A stretch of DNA of 64,000 bases, from contig OY781043.1 in assembly GCA_963676165.1 (NCBI GenBank), positions 3,286,001 to 3,350,000 on the forward strand, given 5' to 3'. The notes beneath the pieces are model-generated. The model did no database searches. It saw only the letters and a list, made by a program, of their open reading frames with translations, and was not told the DNA's origin. Made by a program: the position numbers and the translations under genes. The stretch is from JAQIBY01 sp963676165. Lineage in GTDB: Bacteria; Bacteroidota; Bacteroidia; Bacteroidales; ML635J-15. How positions within the stretch are numbered: the first letter of the stretch is position 1; each line of letters opens with the position of its first letter. Below are positions 8,978-17,101 of this stretch, in pieces.

Positions 8978-10512
8978 TTGCCCGAAACTTTTTTAATTTT
9001 CAACTTTTGTCCAGGACGCAATCCTTTGGGGTCAATCGAATTCCAGCGTAGAATATCCTGATCTGACACTCCGGGATATTGTTTCGCAATTTTCCAAGGA
9101 TTATCACCAGACTTTACTGTATAAACGACATAGGTTCCTGGCTTCAACTCCTCTTTAGCAGGCTCTACTTTTTTCTTCGCCTCAACGAGTTTTCCTTCTC
9201 TTGCTTGTTTTTGCTGAAAACTCAATTTATCTACAGCTGAATAGTATGCTTGCTTAGATTCTGGCACGTAAACAATCAGCTTTTGCCCAGCACGGATTGA
9301 ATTTCCATGAATACCGTTCCAATAGCGAATTTCACTCATGTTTATATCAAACCACTCAGAGATATATCCCATATTATCGCCTGATTTTATAGTATAATCA
9401 ACAGCAACAAATCCATTTCCCGGACGATAAGGTTCTGCCTTTACAGGTTCTGATTCATCCTCTACAACTTCGGGTTTCAGATTAAAAAAGAGGGAATCTT
9501 TGTATGCATAAACTGAATCCTTTAACTCGAGAAAATCTGCAGCTTTCCCAAGGGGCAAACACATAGGCAAAGCCGCTTCTTTCGCGCCTGGCACTATATG
9601 TTTTGGATAAACAGGATTGAGTTGACAAAGTAGATTCTCATCCAAGCCAACAACCTCAGCAACCTGACCGAGATGCAAATCTTCATCCACATAGACAGTA
9701 TCCACATCGGTTGGATAGTTGATAACTGCAGGCTCTACACCAAAATCTGTAGGATGCTGAATTAACAAGTGAATCGCAAGGAACGAAGGATACAAATCAC
9801 GCTCTGGAGAGGGTAAATATGGATAAATAGACTCAAAATCACTTGTTCCAGCCTTACGGATTGCCTTATTTACATTTCCCGGACCACAAGAATATGCTGT
9901 AATCGCCATTGACCAATCCTTATATAGCCGATATAGGTCATGCAACATTTGAGCAGCTGCCTGTGAGGAACGTGATATTTCACGGCGCTCATCCACATAC
10001 TCATCTATACGCAACTTGTACAGACGTCCAGTGGAATACATAAATTGCCATGTACCTAAAGCTCCCGCAGAACTTGTAAATTCTGGATTCATACCTGACT
10101 TCACAAGCGCTAAATACATTAATTCAGATGGAATATTTTCAGATTGAAATATTTCTGAAGACAAGGTATATTGCAAATCTGCAACAGACAAAAGATATGC
10201 GCAATCCTCATAATAATCACTGACGTAAACATCAAGAATATCCAAAACTAGGTCTTCTTTGACCAGAGGAAAAGCAGTTTGAGAAGAGCGTAACAAATCA
10301 CGCAAATCATTTTTTGATGCAGGAATATGTAAAAGAGGTGGTGCGGTTTGCTTTTCTGCGTTTTTCACTGGATACCAATTCTTCAGATGCTCTATCTGAG
10401 CAGAAATTAACGCTCTGGTTTCCGGTGACAATTCACGTGGAGACGCTTGCGACATTCCCCAAAATGGAAAAGTCACAAGAAAACACAGGATAATATTTCG
10501 AGCAAATCGCAT
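8974..10512 (-). CDS. LysM protein with lytic-transglycosylase-like domain lacking the catalytic Glu
   Basis: A 512-aa exported protein (signal peptide about 1-23). Residues about 125-255 resemble the MltD/SLT family: a segment equivalent to xESxFxPxAxSxxGAxGxWQ, then STGRLYKLR, an AYSCGPGNVNKAI motif (206-218) and a YP..LAIHLL helix. The position normally held by the catalytic Glu is Lys138 (codon AAG at 10101-10099), within ALVKSGMNPEF. Two LysM domains follow at about 371-416 and 462-509, and a degenerate one may lie near 270-322. LysM domains bind N-acetylglucosamine in peptidoglycan. This protein is therefore more likely a peptidoglycan-binding scaffold than an enzyme. It follows glyS by 5 nt and overlaps the next gene by 4 nt. 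Confidence 0.9.
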   Translation of the reverse strand: MRFARNIILCFLVTFPFWGMSQASPRELSPETRALISAQIEHLKNWYPVKNAEKQTAPPLLHIPASKNDLRDLLRSSQTAFPLVKEDLVLDILDVYVSDYYEDCAYLLSVADLQYTLSSEIFQSENIPSELMYLALVKSGMNPEFTSSAGALGTWQFMYSTGRLYKLRIDEYVDERREISRSSQAAAQMLHDLYRLYKDWSMAITAYSCGPGNVNKAIRKAGTSDFESIYPYLPSPERDLYPSFLAIHLLIQHPTDFGVEPAVINYPTDVDTVYVDEDLHLGQVAEVVGLDENLLCQLNPVYPKHIVPGAKEAALPMCLPLGKAADFLELKDSVYAYKDSLFFNLKPEVVEDESEPVKAEPYRPGNGFVAVDYTIKSGDNMGYISEWFDINMSEIRYWNGIHGNSIRAGQKLIVYVPESKQAYYSAVDKLSFQQKQAREGKLVEAKKKVEPAKEELKPGTYVVYTVKSGDNPWKIAKQYPGVSDQDILRWNSIDPKGLRPGQKLKIKKVSGK

Positions 10513-10517
10513 AAAAG

Positions 10518-12053
10518 CTAAATCTGTTTAAGCAGATTCTTCATATTTACTTTTTCACCAATAATCCCCGCTAAAGCATCAATAGAAACACGTTCCTGTT
10601 TCATAGAATCACGTTCACGCAAGGTAACTGTTTTGTCTTCTAAGCTTTGATGATCGACAGTAATGCAATATGGAGTTCCAATGGCATCTTGACGACGATA
10701 ACGTTTACCAATACTATCTTTTTCTTCGTAATAGCAATTGAAATCGTATTTCAACTCATCGATTATTTCACGTGCAATTTCAGGAAGTCCATCTTTTTTC
10801 ACTAGCGGCAACACTGCAACTTTATATGGTGCCAAAGGAGCAGGAAACTTCATTACCACACGGGTTTCTTTTTCAAGCTTTTCCTCTTCATAAGCAGCAG
10901 ACATGACCATGAGGAAAGTTCTGTCTAAACCAATAGACGTTTCAACAACATAAGGAACATATGATTCTTGTTTCTCAGGATCGTAATATTGTATTTTCTT
11001 TCCTGACATTTCCTGATGTTGAGTCAAATCAAAATCAGTACGGGAATGGATTCCTTCCAATTCTTTAAATCCAAATGGGAAGTCGAACTCAATATCGTAT
11101 GCGGCATTGGCATAATGTGCAAGTTTATCGTGCGCATGCCAACGGAAAAGCTCCATATCAAAACCAAGAGACTTATGCCAGTTCATACGTTTTTCACGCC
11201 AATGTTCGAACCATTCTTTTTCTGAACCTGGTTGAACAAAGAATTGCATTTCCATTTGCTCAAACTCACGCATGCGGAAAATAAATTGTCGAGCAACAAT
11301 CTCATTTCTAAAAGCTTTACCAATTTGTGCTATTCCAAATGGAAGTTTCTGACGACCAGTTTTTTGAACATTCAGATAATTCACAAAAATTCCCTGAGCA
11401 GTTTCTGGGCGTAAATAAATTTTATTGTCATCACCAGCCAAAGAGCCTAGTTTGGTGTCGAACATAAGGTTAAACTGGCGAACATCTGTCCAGTTGCGAG
11501 TTCCTGAAATAGGATCGACAATTTCTTCGTCTTCAATCAGCTTTTTGACACCAGCCAAATCTTCAGCTTCAAGTGCTTGAACCATGCGTTCACGAACAGA
11601 GTCGATTCTCTCCTGATATTTCAGAACTCTTGGATTTGTCGCACGATATTGCGCTTCATCAAAGGAGTCCCCAAAACGTTTTGCAGCTTTCTTAACTTCT
11701 TTGATAATTTTCTGGTTGATTTTTTCCATATGCTCTTCGATGAGCACATCAGCACGGTAGCGCTTTTTTGAGTCTTTGTTGTCAATCAACGGATCATTAA
11801 ATGCATCAACATGTCCGGATGCCTTCCAAACTTTAGGACTCATGAAAATTGCAGAATCTAATCCCACTACATTTTCATTCATTTTCACCATGGCATCCCA
11901 CCAGAATTTCTTGATGTTATTTTTGAGTTCCACACCTGCTTGTCCGTAGTCATAAACTGCACTTAAGCCGTCATATATTTCTGAAGACTGAAATACGAAT
12001 CCATATTCTTTTGCGTGTGAAATGATTTTGCTAAAACGATCGTCTTGTCCCAT
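10518..12053 (-). CDS. glyS: Glycyl-tRNA synthetase, single-chain (class II, dimeric type)
   Basis: A 511-aa class II aminoacyl-tRNA synthetase of the alpha2 type, which charges tRNA-Gly in the cytoplasm. The N-terminal motif GFVFQSSEIYDG, the motif 2 region GIAQIGKAFRNEI, REFEQMEMQFF and motif 3 TSIGLDRTF are all present, followed by a C-terminal anticodon-binding domain (about 400-511) beginning PAPLAPYKVAVLPL. Length is normal for Bacteroidota. It is the first gene of a likely operon with the LysM, SGNH, SGNH and MBOAT genes, the next start being 5 nt away. A TAACTTTG promoter-like element lies 28-35 nt upstream. Confidence 0.97.
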   Translation of the reverse strand: MGQDDRFSKIISHAKEYGFVFQSSEIYDGLSAVYDYGQAGVELKNNIKKFWWDAMVKMNENVVGLDSAIFMSPKVWKASGHVDAFNDPLIDNKDSKKRYRADVLIEEHMEKINQKIIKEVKKAAKRFGDSFDEAQYRATNPRVLKYQERIDSVRERMVQALEAEDLAGVKKLIEDEEIVDPISGTRNWTDVRQFNLMFDTKLGSLAGDDNKIYLRPETAQGIFVNYLNVQKTGRQKLPFGIAQIGKAFRNEIVARQFIFRMREFEQMEMQFFVQPGSEKEWFEHWREKRMNWHKSLGFDMELFRWHAHDKLAHYANAAYDIEFDFPFGFKELEGIHSRTDFDLTQHQEMSGKKIQYYDPEKQESYVPYVVETSIGLDRTFLMVMSAAYEEEKLEKETRVVMKFPAPLAPYKVAVLPLVKKDGLPEIAREIIDELKYDFNCYYEEKDSIGKRYRRQDAIGTPYCITVDHQSLEDKTVTLRERDSMKQERVSIDALAGIIGEKVNMKNLLKQI

Positions 12054-12080
12054 TCTACTTATATTTCTTTAAAAATTTTA

Positions 12081-12088
12081 CAAAGTTA
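12081..12088 (-). promoter_or_regulatory. Bacteroidota -7 promoter element upstream of glyS (TAACTTTG)
   Basis: TAACTTTG on the minus strand matches TAnnTTTG and would give a leader of about 20 nt before the glyS ATG. I do not see a good -33 TTTG at a 19-21 bp spacing, so this rests on the -7 element only. Confidence 0.45.
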
Positions 12089-12103
12089 AAACAATGCATG
12101 AAA

Positions 12104-12679
12104 TTAGCGATTAAAGAGTACTCCAAATCGAATTTCAGGCATTAAAAACACTTGTTCCGTTTGATAAAACCCAGAAAAAAGCTCCATTTGCAGCAAGAAT
12201 GCAATTTTGTCGCTCACAAAAAACTCACTGCCTATTGCTGGCGAAACCAACCAAATAAGTTGTTCAGAGTAACTTGAAAAGCGCAGATTGTTTCCTACTT
12301 GGTCAGGTATATGCAATTGAGATTGGCTTCCCATACCAGCAAAGCAATGAACAGAGAATCTCCAGTTTTCTGTTTGATGATACCATCCTCCGAGCAATCC
12401 TCCATAACCAATATCAATGTAAGAGAATTCAGATCCGGGGGTTGTATAATTCCGCTTCATGGTTCCTCCACTTGTACCTAAGAAGAAATGCTCACTTAGT
12501 TGAAATTTCAATAAACCTCCTAGTCCAGTAGTGATACCAGATTCAATTCCACTATCATTCATTAGCATGCCACCTTGAACAAACATCCCTCCAGTAAATG
12601 AGAAGGATGAATTTTCTTCTTGAGCAGATACTGAGAAACAAAGCAGAATAAACAAAAGAGCTAAGGCTATTCGCTTCAT
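12104..12679 (-). CDS. Outer membrane beta-barrel-like protein
   Basis: A 191-aa protein starting at the ATG at 12679, which directly precedes a classical signal peptide (MKRIALALLF to VSAQ). A longer frame to 12718 would overlap the preceding gene and spoil the signal peptide. The mature part alternates hydrophobic and polar residues with many Gly and aromatic residues (GGMFVQGG, LGGLLKFQL, GIGYGGLLGGWYH-like strands) and ends in an aromatic strand (IRFGVLFNR), as in small outer membrane barrels. No specific family is recognised. It starts 7 nt after the MORN-repeat gene on the same strand, so the two are probably co-transcribed. Confidence 0.7.
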   Translation of the reverse strand: MKRIALALLFILLCFSVSAQEENSSFSFTGGMFVQGGMLMNDSGIESGITTGLGGLLKFQLSEHFFLGTSGGTMKRNYTTPGSEFSYIDIGYGGLLGGWYHQTENWRFSVHCFAGMGSQSQLHIPDQVGNNLRFSSYSEQLIWLVSPAIGSEFFVSDKIAFLLQMELFSGFYQTEQVFLMPEIRFGVLFNR

Positions 12680-12686
12680 GTCTATC

Positions 12687-14480
12687 TTAATTAAATTGCA
12701 TGTTATCCCCTTGATCAACCTTCACTTTCACCGCCCGATTACCTTTAAAGATAGCTTCATACATGGTCTCTCCACGATGTGTATAATACACAACTTTTCC
12801 TTCTTTCATGCCATTTTTATATGTCATTTCAGACTTCAATCTTCCATGATCGTACCATGTTTTCCATTTGCCATCGGCTTCACCTTTATCGTTATACACC
12901 TCAAGTCGAACTAAGTCACCATTTTGATTATAACTTTTCCACTCACCCACTTTGGTTCCTTGATTGTATTCCCCAGAATTCAGTGTTTTCCCTTGCATGG
13001 AGTAATTCCTAAAATTCCCGTGAAGTACAGGTTTTTTGTCGTACTCAGCGCTTTCAATAAGATCTTCATCTGTAACATCTACAAGGACATAATTTTCTTC
13101 AACTTGTTTTTCTCCATTAATGTACCAATAGGTTGCTTTTCCTGACTGCAAACCATCTTGATAATTGACTTCAGAACGCTTTTGTCCATTGTCATACCAG
13201 CTTGTCCAAGTTCCTTGCATGATTCCACCAGTGTAATGACCTTGCAATTTTTTATTTCCATTGTCATAATACTCTGTCCATTCTCCAATTTCTACATCGT
13301 AATCGTATTCCCCTTGACGAAAAATTTGTCCATTTTCGTAATTTACGAGATACTTTCCATGTCTAAGGTCATCTTGATAATTCACTTCTTTCCAAACCTG
13401 TCCATCATCGTACCAATATGTCCATAAACCAGTCATTTTATCCATGTCAAATTCGCCCTCGTTTCCTTTTTCACCACTGCTACGATAAAACGTCCATTTG
13501 CCATGCTGCTTATCAGATTTGAAATTTCCTTCCATATCTTTCTTTCCGTTAGGCAGATACCAAACAGCAGGACCAGAAAGCTTGTCACTATTGTAATTCA
13601 CTTCAGCTTCAACCTGTTCATTTAGATAATAACGCATTTGTTTTCCTTGACGGGATCCCATGCTATAGTTAGAAACAGTTCTTAATTCACCAGATTCGTA
13701 ATAAAAATGCCATTCCCCATGTTTTTCACCTTGCTTCAGGACACCTTCCATCGCAAGGTTTCCATTGGAAAACCAGACTTTATTTTCACCATTTTCATAA
13801 TTAAGAATGGATTTTTTCTGTCCATTCTGGAAAAATTCAGTCCAAGTTCCGACTCTTTCACCAGCTTTATAATCACCTTTAGAAGCAATGTCACCATTTT
13901 CATAATAATATTCCCAAGCTCCATTTTCCAATCCATCTTTCACGTTTCCTTTCCGACGAAGATTTCCATTGTCGTAAAACTCTTCAAAACTACCATTTCC
14001 ATCCTTCACTAGCTGTTTTCCTGCTTGAGTCCACGCTTCAAGGATTTGTCGTTTTTCAGAAGACAAATTCATTTTCATTTGCAATGCGCCATCATCAAAA
14101 TAATACTCCCAAATGCTATCTTTTTGATTTTCCGAAAAATGTCCTCTTACCATAAGATTTCCATTCGCGTAAAACTCCAAATATTCTCCCATTTGAATGC
14201 CATCACGGAAATTTCCTTCGTTTTTACGCTTACCATTTGGATAATAGTAGGTTAATTTACCATTGACAACACCTTCTTTAAAATCAATTTTTTGAATGAT
14301 GCGCCCCTGCTCGTCGTAATATTTCCAAGGACCAAATTCCAGTCCCGTTTTCATGTAACCTTCACTTTCAGTTTTACCATTTTTATAAGTAAAAGATTTC
14401 CATTCCAGATCCTGTGCATATGAACCAATTGACAGGAAAATCAAAATGTTTAGAGCAAGAATTTTTGTTAGATTTTTCAT
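12687..14480 (-). CDS. Exported MORN/YwqK-type repeat protein
   Basis: A 597-aa protein with a signal peptide (1-22, ending SYAQ), followed by about 24 tandem repeats of roughly 23 residues with the pattern Y-x2-G-x3-G-x-W-x2-Y-x2-NG. This is the MORN_2 or YwqK-like repeat found in many Bacteroidota exported proteins. The repeats fill the whole mature protein to residue 590 with no other domain. Family members are often annotated as an antitoxin by similarity to YwqK, but nothing here supports a toxin-antitoxin role. The small barrel-like protein lies 7 nt downstream. A surface or periplasmic scaffold role is inference only. Confidence 0.88.
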   Translation of the reverse strand: MKNLTKILALNILIFLSIGSYAQDLEWKSFTYKNGKTESEGYMKTGLEFGPWKYYDEQGRIIQKIDFKEGVVNGKLTYYYPNGKRKNEGNFRDGIQMGEYLEFYANGNLMVRGHFSENQKDSIWEYYFDDGALQMKMNLSSEKRQILEAWTQAGKQLVKDGNGSFEEFYDNGNLRRKGNVKDGLENGAWEYYYENGDIASKGDYKAGERVGTWTEFFQNGQKKSILNYENGENKVWFSNGNLAMEGVLKQGEKHGEWHFYYESGELRTVSNYSMGSRQGKQMRYYLNEQVEAEVNYNSDKLSGPAVWYLPNGKKDMEGNFKSDKQHGKWTFYRSSGEKGNEGEFDMDKMTGLWTYWYDDGQVWKEVNYQDDLRHGKYLVNYENGQIFRQGEYDYDVEIGEWTEYYDNGNKKLQGHYTGGIMQGTWTSWYDNGQKRSEVNYQDGLQSGKATYWYINGEKQVEENYVLVDVTDEDLIESAEYDKKPVLHGNFRNYSMQGKTLNSGEYNQGTKVGEWKSYNQNGDLVRLEVYNDKGEADGKWKTWYDHGRLKSEMTYKNGMKEGKVVYYTHRGETMYEAIFKGNRAVKVKVDQGDNMQFN

Positions 14481-14832
14481 ATAAATAGTTCTTAATGCGA
14501 TTCAATAAATTCAATTTTTACAAATCTATAAAAAATTAAAGATAGATAAGTCATCAGAACAAACAGCTTATCAAACAATAGAACGAAAGTTAAGACTCTT
14601 TATTTCTGAGGCTTAATACATATTTATTCACAAATATTGGGATGAAGTTTCTAAAAAGCTTGCACGAAAACAAACACACAAACAAACAAGCTATCCTTAA
14701 GCACTTTTTACCATAAAATCCTCATAAATTCTGTTGGCTTTATATCAGACTATAAAAATCGAAATAGAGATAAGCTTACAATCTCATTATAACAAAGACT
14801 ACAATCCATAAAAACTTTTTATATCCAATTTT
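14481..14832. other. 352-bp AT-rich gap, no gene seen
   Basis: This gap holds the possible -7 element at 14521-14528. Otherwise it is AT-rich, with an ACAAACAAAC-like run near 14670-14690. I see no open frame with coding character, no tRNA-like fold and no clear terminator for the gene ending at 14833. Confidence 0.6.
14521..14528 (-). promoter_or_regulatory. Possible -7 promoter element upstream of the MORN-repeat gene (TAGATTTG)
   Basis: TAGATTTG on the minus strand matches TAnnTTTG, 41-48 nt before the ATG at 14480. No convincing -33 element was seen. Confidence 0.35.
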
Positions 14833-17040
14833 TTAATAATAACAGTAGTGATTTCCTGTTTTTACTTGCGAAAGAATATCTGCTAATGAACAACCATTCT
14901 TAATATTTTCTATTATTCTATCAACTTGTTGCTGAAACTCTGAATGCAAAAATTCAATCTCATTTCTCATAAATTCATTTATTGCATAATATTCCTGCAA
15001 ATCTTGGAGTTGCAACTTCAATGCTCCAAAAGTCGATTCCTTAACAATTGAAACAACCTTTTCTCTTAAATAGTCAATATCAAAATCAACAATATCTATG
15101 AAGTCATAATCAGGTAAATCTGGTTTAATCTCTAAATCTAATAGAGAAAGTGATTTTAAGTGCTCAACTTTAAAACGGATCTTTTTCTCTTCGTAATATT
15201 CTTCCCATTCCGATAATTTAGCTTGAACTAGCTTCACAGTACTTTCTGAGAAAACATAAAAATTAGCAATAAAATCCTCATTGATAGGAACACCTCTCAT
15301 TTCTTCAGTTCCAATTGAAACTAGACGACACAAAATATATCTATTAGGATCTTCAAGCATCTTTTTCAACTCATTAACACTTACATAAAAAACGGAATCA
15401 GAAGAAGATCTTGTAGCTTTCACCTCAAGAAATACAGACTGTTCTTCATTTTCTATTAAGAAATCATATGGTAAAAAGCTTTCCTTTGTTTTATTTTCCC
15501 AAGTTATTCTAAAATTATTTAAGCGTTCACATATTTCATCCATCATGAAAAATCGATTTAAAGCCATTTCACCTTTCTTTCCGAAAACATCATCCTCTAG
15601 ACTTTTTATATCTCCAATTATAAATTGATGCTCTTTTGCAGATTTACTAACCATTCTTGTATGCATATTAAAAACAGACAGAATTGCATTTAATTTATTC
15701 TGAGGTGCATTTGATTTATTTAATCTAATATTCCTATACTTATGGTAAGATATACTTTCGTTTACGTCATAAAGACGCTCTTCAAGGGAAATAATAATAT
15801 CTTCTAAAACACTTTCAATTGACAATCTTTCTATCAAATTTAAATAACGATTTCGAACAAACTTAAAGTCATTTGGCAGAATCAAATCTAAGATTATATT
15901 TGATCTAGCCTCCAAAGAGTTAAAACATGGAAGAATGGGAAATATATATCTATATGGTACAAAAACAGGACACCTCATATTAAAGAAAAAATATCCTAAA
16001 TAATAATGGTCTTCAACTATTTTCATTGAACTCACATTATTAATTTTCCAGGTAAACCTCCCATTCTCATTCAGCTCAACACTCTCCACATAAGGAATAC
16101 TCATTTTAAAACATTCCAATACCTTATAATACTTTATAGAAATCCCTGCAGAAATAAAGTAACAATCGTCTTTATTTTGCAAATAAAAAGACTCTGTTTT
16201 TTCAATATTACTAATCGTTGTTACAAATACTGTTGGATTGATAACCTTACCTTTATCCAATTTAAAAAGGAAAAACTCCTGCTCTTTTTCATTTGGCTCA
16301 GTATTCACAGGAAATCTAACTGCTAACAAATTATATCCAATCTTTTCAGTAATTTCATTTGACATTACACATAATAACTCATATTCATTCAGAGTATCTT
16401 CCCCTACCAAATTTGAATTTTGTAACACCTTTATATATTCTTTAATCTTATTCTCATTTAAACGTTGAAATCTCAAGCAATCTTCAGAATCTTTAAACAA
16501 CTGCATATAACTGATGTCAAACAATTCTCTTACACGAAGCTCGTGTTTAATAAAATCAAGATATTTATCCCACTTTTTATCAACTAAAGAAGTTATTCCA
16601 TTGATAAAAACATTCAGTTTCTCCGATATTTCGAATTCAATTTTTCTTGCTAAATCTTTAGAAGGTTTCAATTCCTGTCTATAAAATTCAGTATTGATTT
16701 CTTCAACTATCTTTCGTTTGCATAATCTCTCAAATTGCAATACATCTTCAATTTTCTCACCATATGAACAGAGATCTCTGACATCTCTGGAATGACTCAA
16801 ATTCAAGTACTTAAATAAAACTTCTGAATATGATTCTTGAGAACTATCAATTAACAGCTTGTCAATAAGGCTTTTCTCTTCGACAAGCTCATGCAACACT
16901 TTAAATACTTTTACAGGAACATTTATATCAACCTCAACAAGCACTCTTTTTCTCTTCTTTTGTTGAAAATAAAAACCAAAACCTTCCGGCAAAACAACCC
17001 CAAAAATTATACTATCAAGCTTTTTTTTCTTTTTTGTCAT
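14833..17040 (-). CDS. Large protein with C-terminal DUF3883-like PD-(D/E)XK nuclease domain
   Basis: A 735-aa soluble protein, rich in Lys, Glu and Ile, with a basic start (MTKKKKK). Residues about 480-620 match a DUF3883-like (NO VEIN C-terminal) restriction-endonuclease fold: GEMALN with E491, PYDFLI with D526, and FLEVKATRS with E539 and K541. This gives the E...D-x12-E-x-K order of PD-(D/E)XK enzymes. A Y-x-L-x-R-L-V strand follows. I do not recognise the first 480 residues or the last 110, which look helical. No methylase, ATPase or other partner is adjacent; neighbours are housekeeping genes on the same strand. A defence or DNA-processing role is inference. A TAGATTTG element lies upstream. 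Confidence 0.72.
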   Translation of the reverse strand: MTKKKKKLDSIIFGVVLPEGFGFYFQQKKRKRVLVEVDINVPVKVFKVLHELVEEKSLIDKLLIDSSQESYSEVLFKYLNLSHSRDVRDLCSYGEKIEDVLQFERLCKRKIVEEINTEFYRQELKPSKDLARKIEFEISEKLNVFINGITSLVDKKWDKYLDFIKHELRVRELFDISYMQLFKDSEDCLRFQRLNENKIKEYIKVLQNSNLVGEDTLNEYELLCVMSNEITEKIGYNLLAVRFPVNTEPNEKEQEFFLFKLDKGKVINPTVFVTTISNIEKTESFYLQNKDDCYFISAGISIKYYKVLECFKMSIPYVESVELNENGRFTWKINNVSSMKIVEDHYYLGYFFFNMRCPVFVPYRYIFPILPCFNSLEARSNIILDLILPNDFKFVRNRYLNLIERLSIESVLEDIIISLEERLYDVNESISYHKYRNIRLNKSNAPQNKLNAILSVFNMHTRMVSKSAKEHQFIIGDIKSLEDDVFGKKGEMALNRFFMMDEICERLNNFRITWENKTKESFLPYDFLIENEEQSVFLEVKATRSSSDSVFYVSVNELKKMLEDPNRYILCRLVSIGTEEMRGVPINEDFIANFYVFSESTVKLVQAKLSEWEEYYEEKKIRFKVEHLKSLSLLDLEIKPDLPDYDFIDIVDFDIDYLREKVVSIVKESTFGALKLQLQDLQEYYAINEFMRNEIEFLHSEFQQQVDRIIENIKNGCSLADILSQVKTGNHYCYY

Positions 17041-17067
17041 AACTTAATCTATTTGTATGATTTAAAA

Positions 17068-17075
17068 CAAATCTA
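17068..17075 (-). promoter_or_regulatory. -7 promoter element upstream of the DUF3883-like gene (TAGATTTG)
   Basis: TAGATTTG matches TAnnTTTG and sits 28-35 nt before the ATG at 17040. This suggests the gene is transcribed on its own rather than from the lipid kinase gene upstream. No good -33 site is seen. Confidence 0.4.
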
Positions 17076-17101
17076 CAAATTATAAAAAAGTAAAAGTATA
17101 T

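Noticed and set aside
10518..12053. Functional link between glyS and the acyltransferase genes
   Set aside because: Co-transcription is likely, but nothing in the sequence ties tRNA charging to O-acylation; treated as operon packing.
13707..14012. Plus-strand open frame of 101 codons opposite the MORN-repeat gene
   Set aside because: Antisense shadow of repeated coding sequence; hydrophobic composition results from the repeat pattern.
12687..14480. Toxin-antitoxin reading of the YwqK-like protein
   Set aside because: It is exported, very long and has no toxin partner; the antitoxin label rests only on repeat similarity.
14669..14690. ACAAACAAAC run as a possible short tandem repeat or CRISPR remnant
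   Set aside because: Only a few imperfect units with no spacer structure; simple AT-rich sequence.
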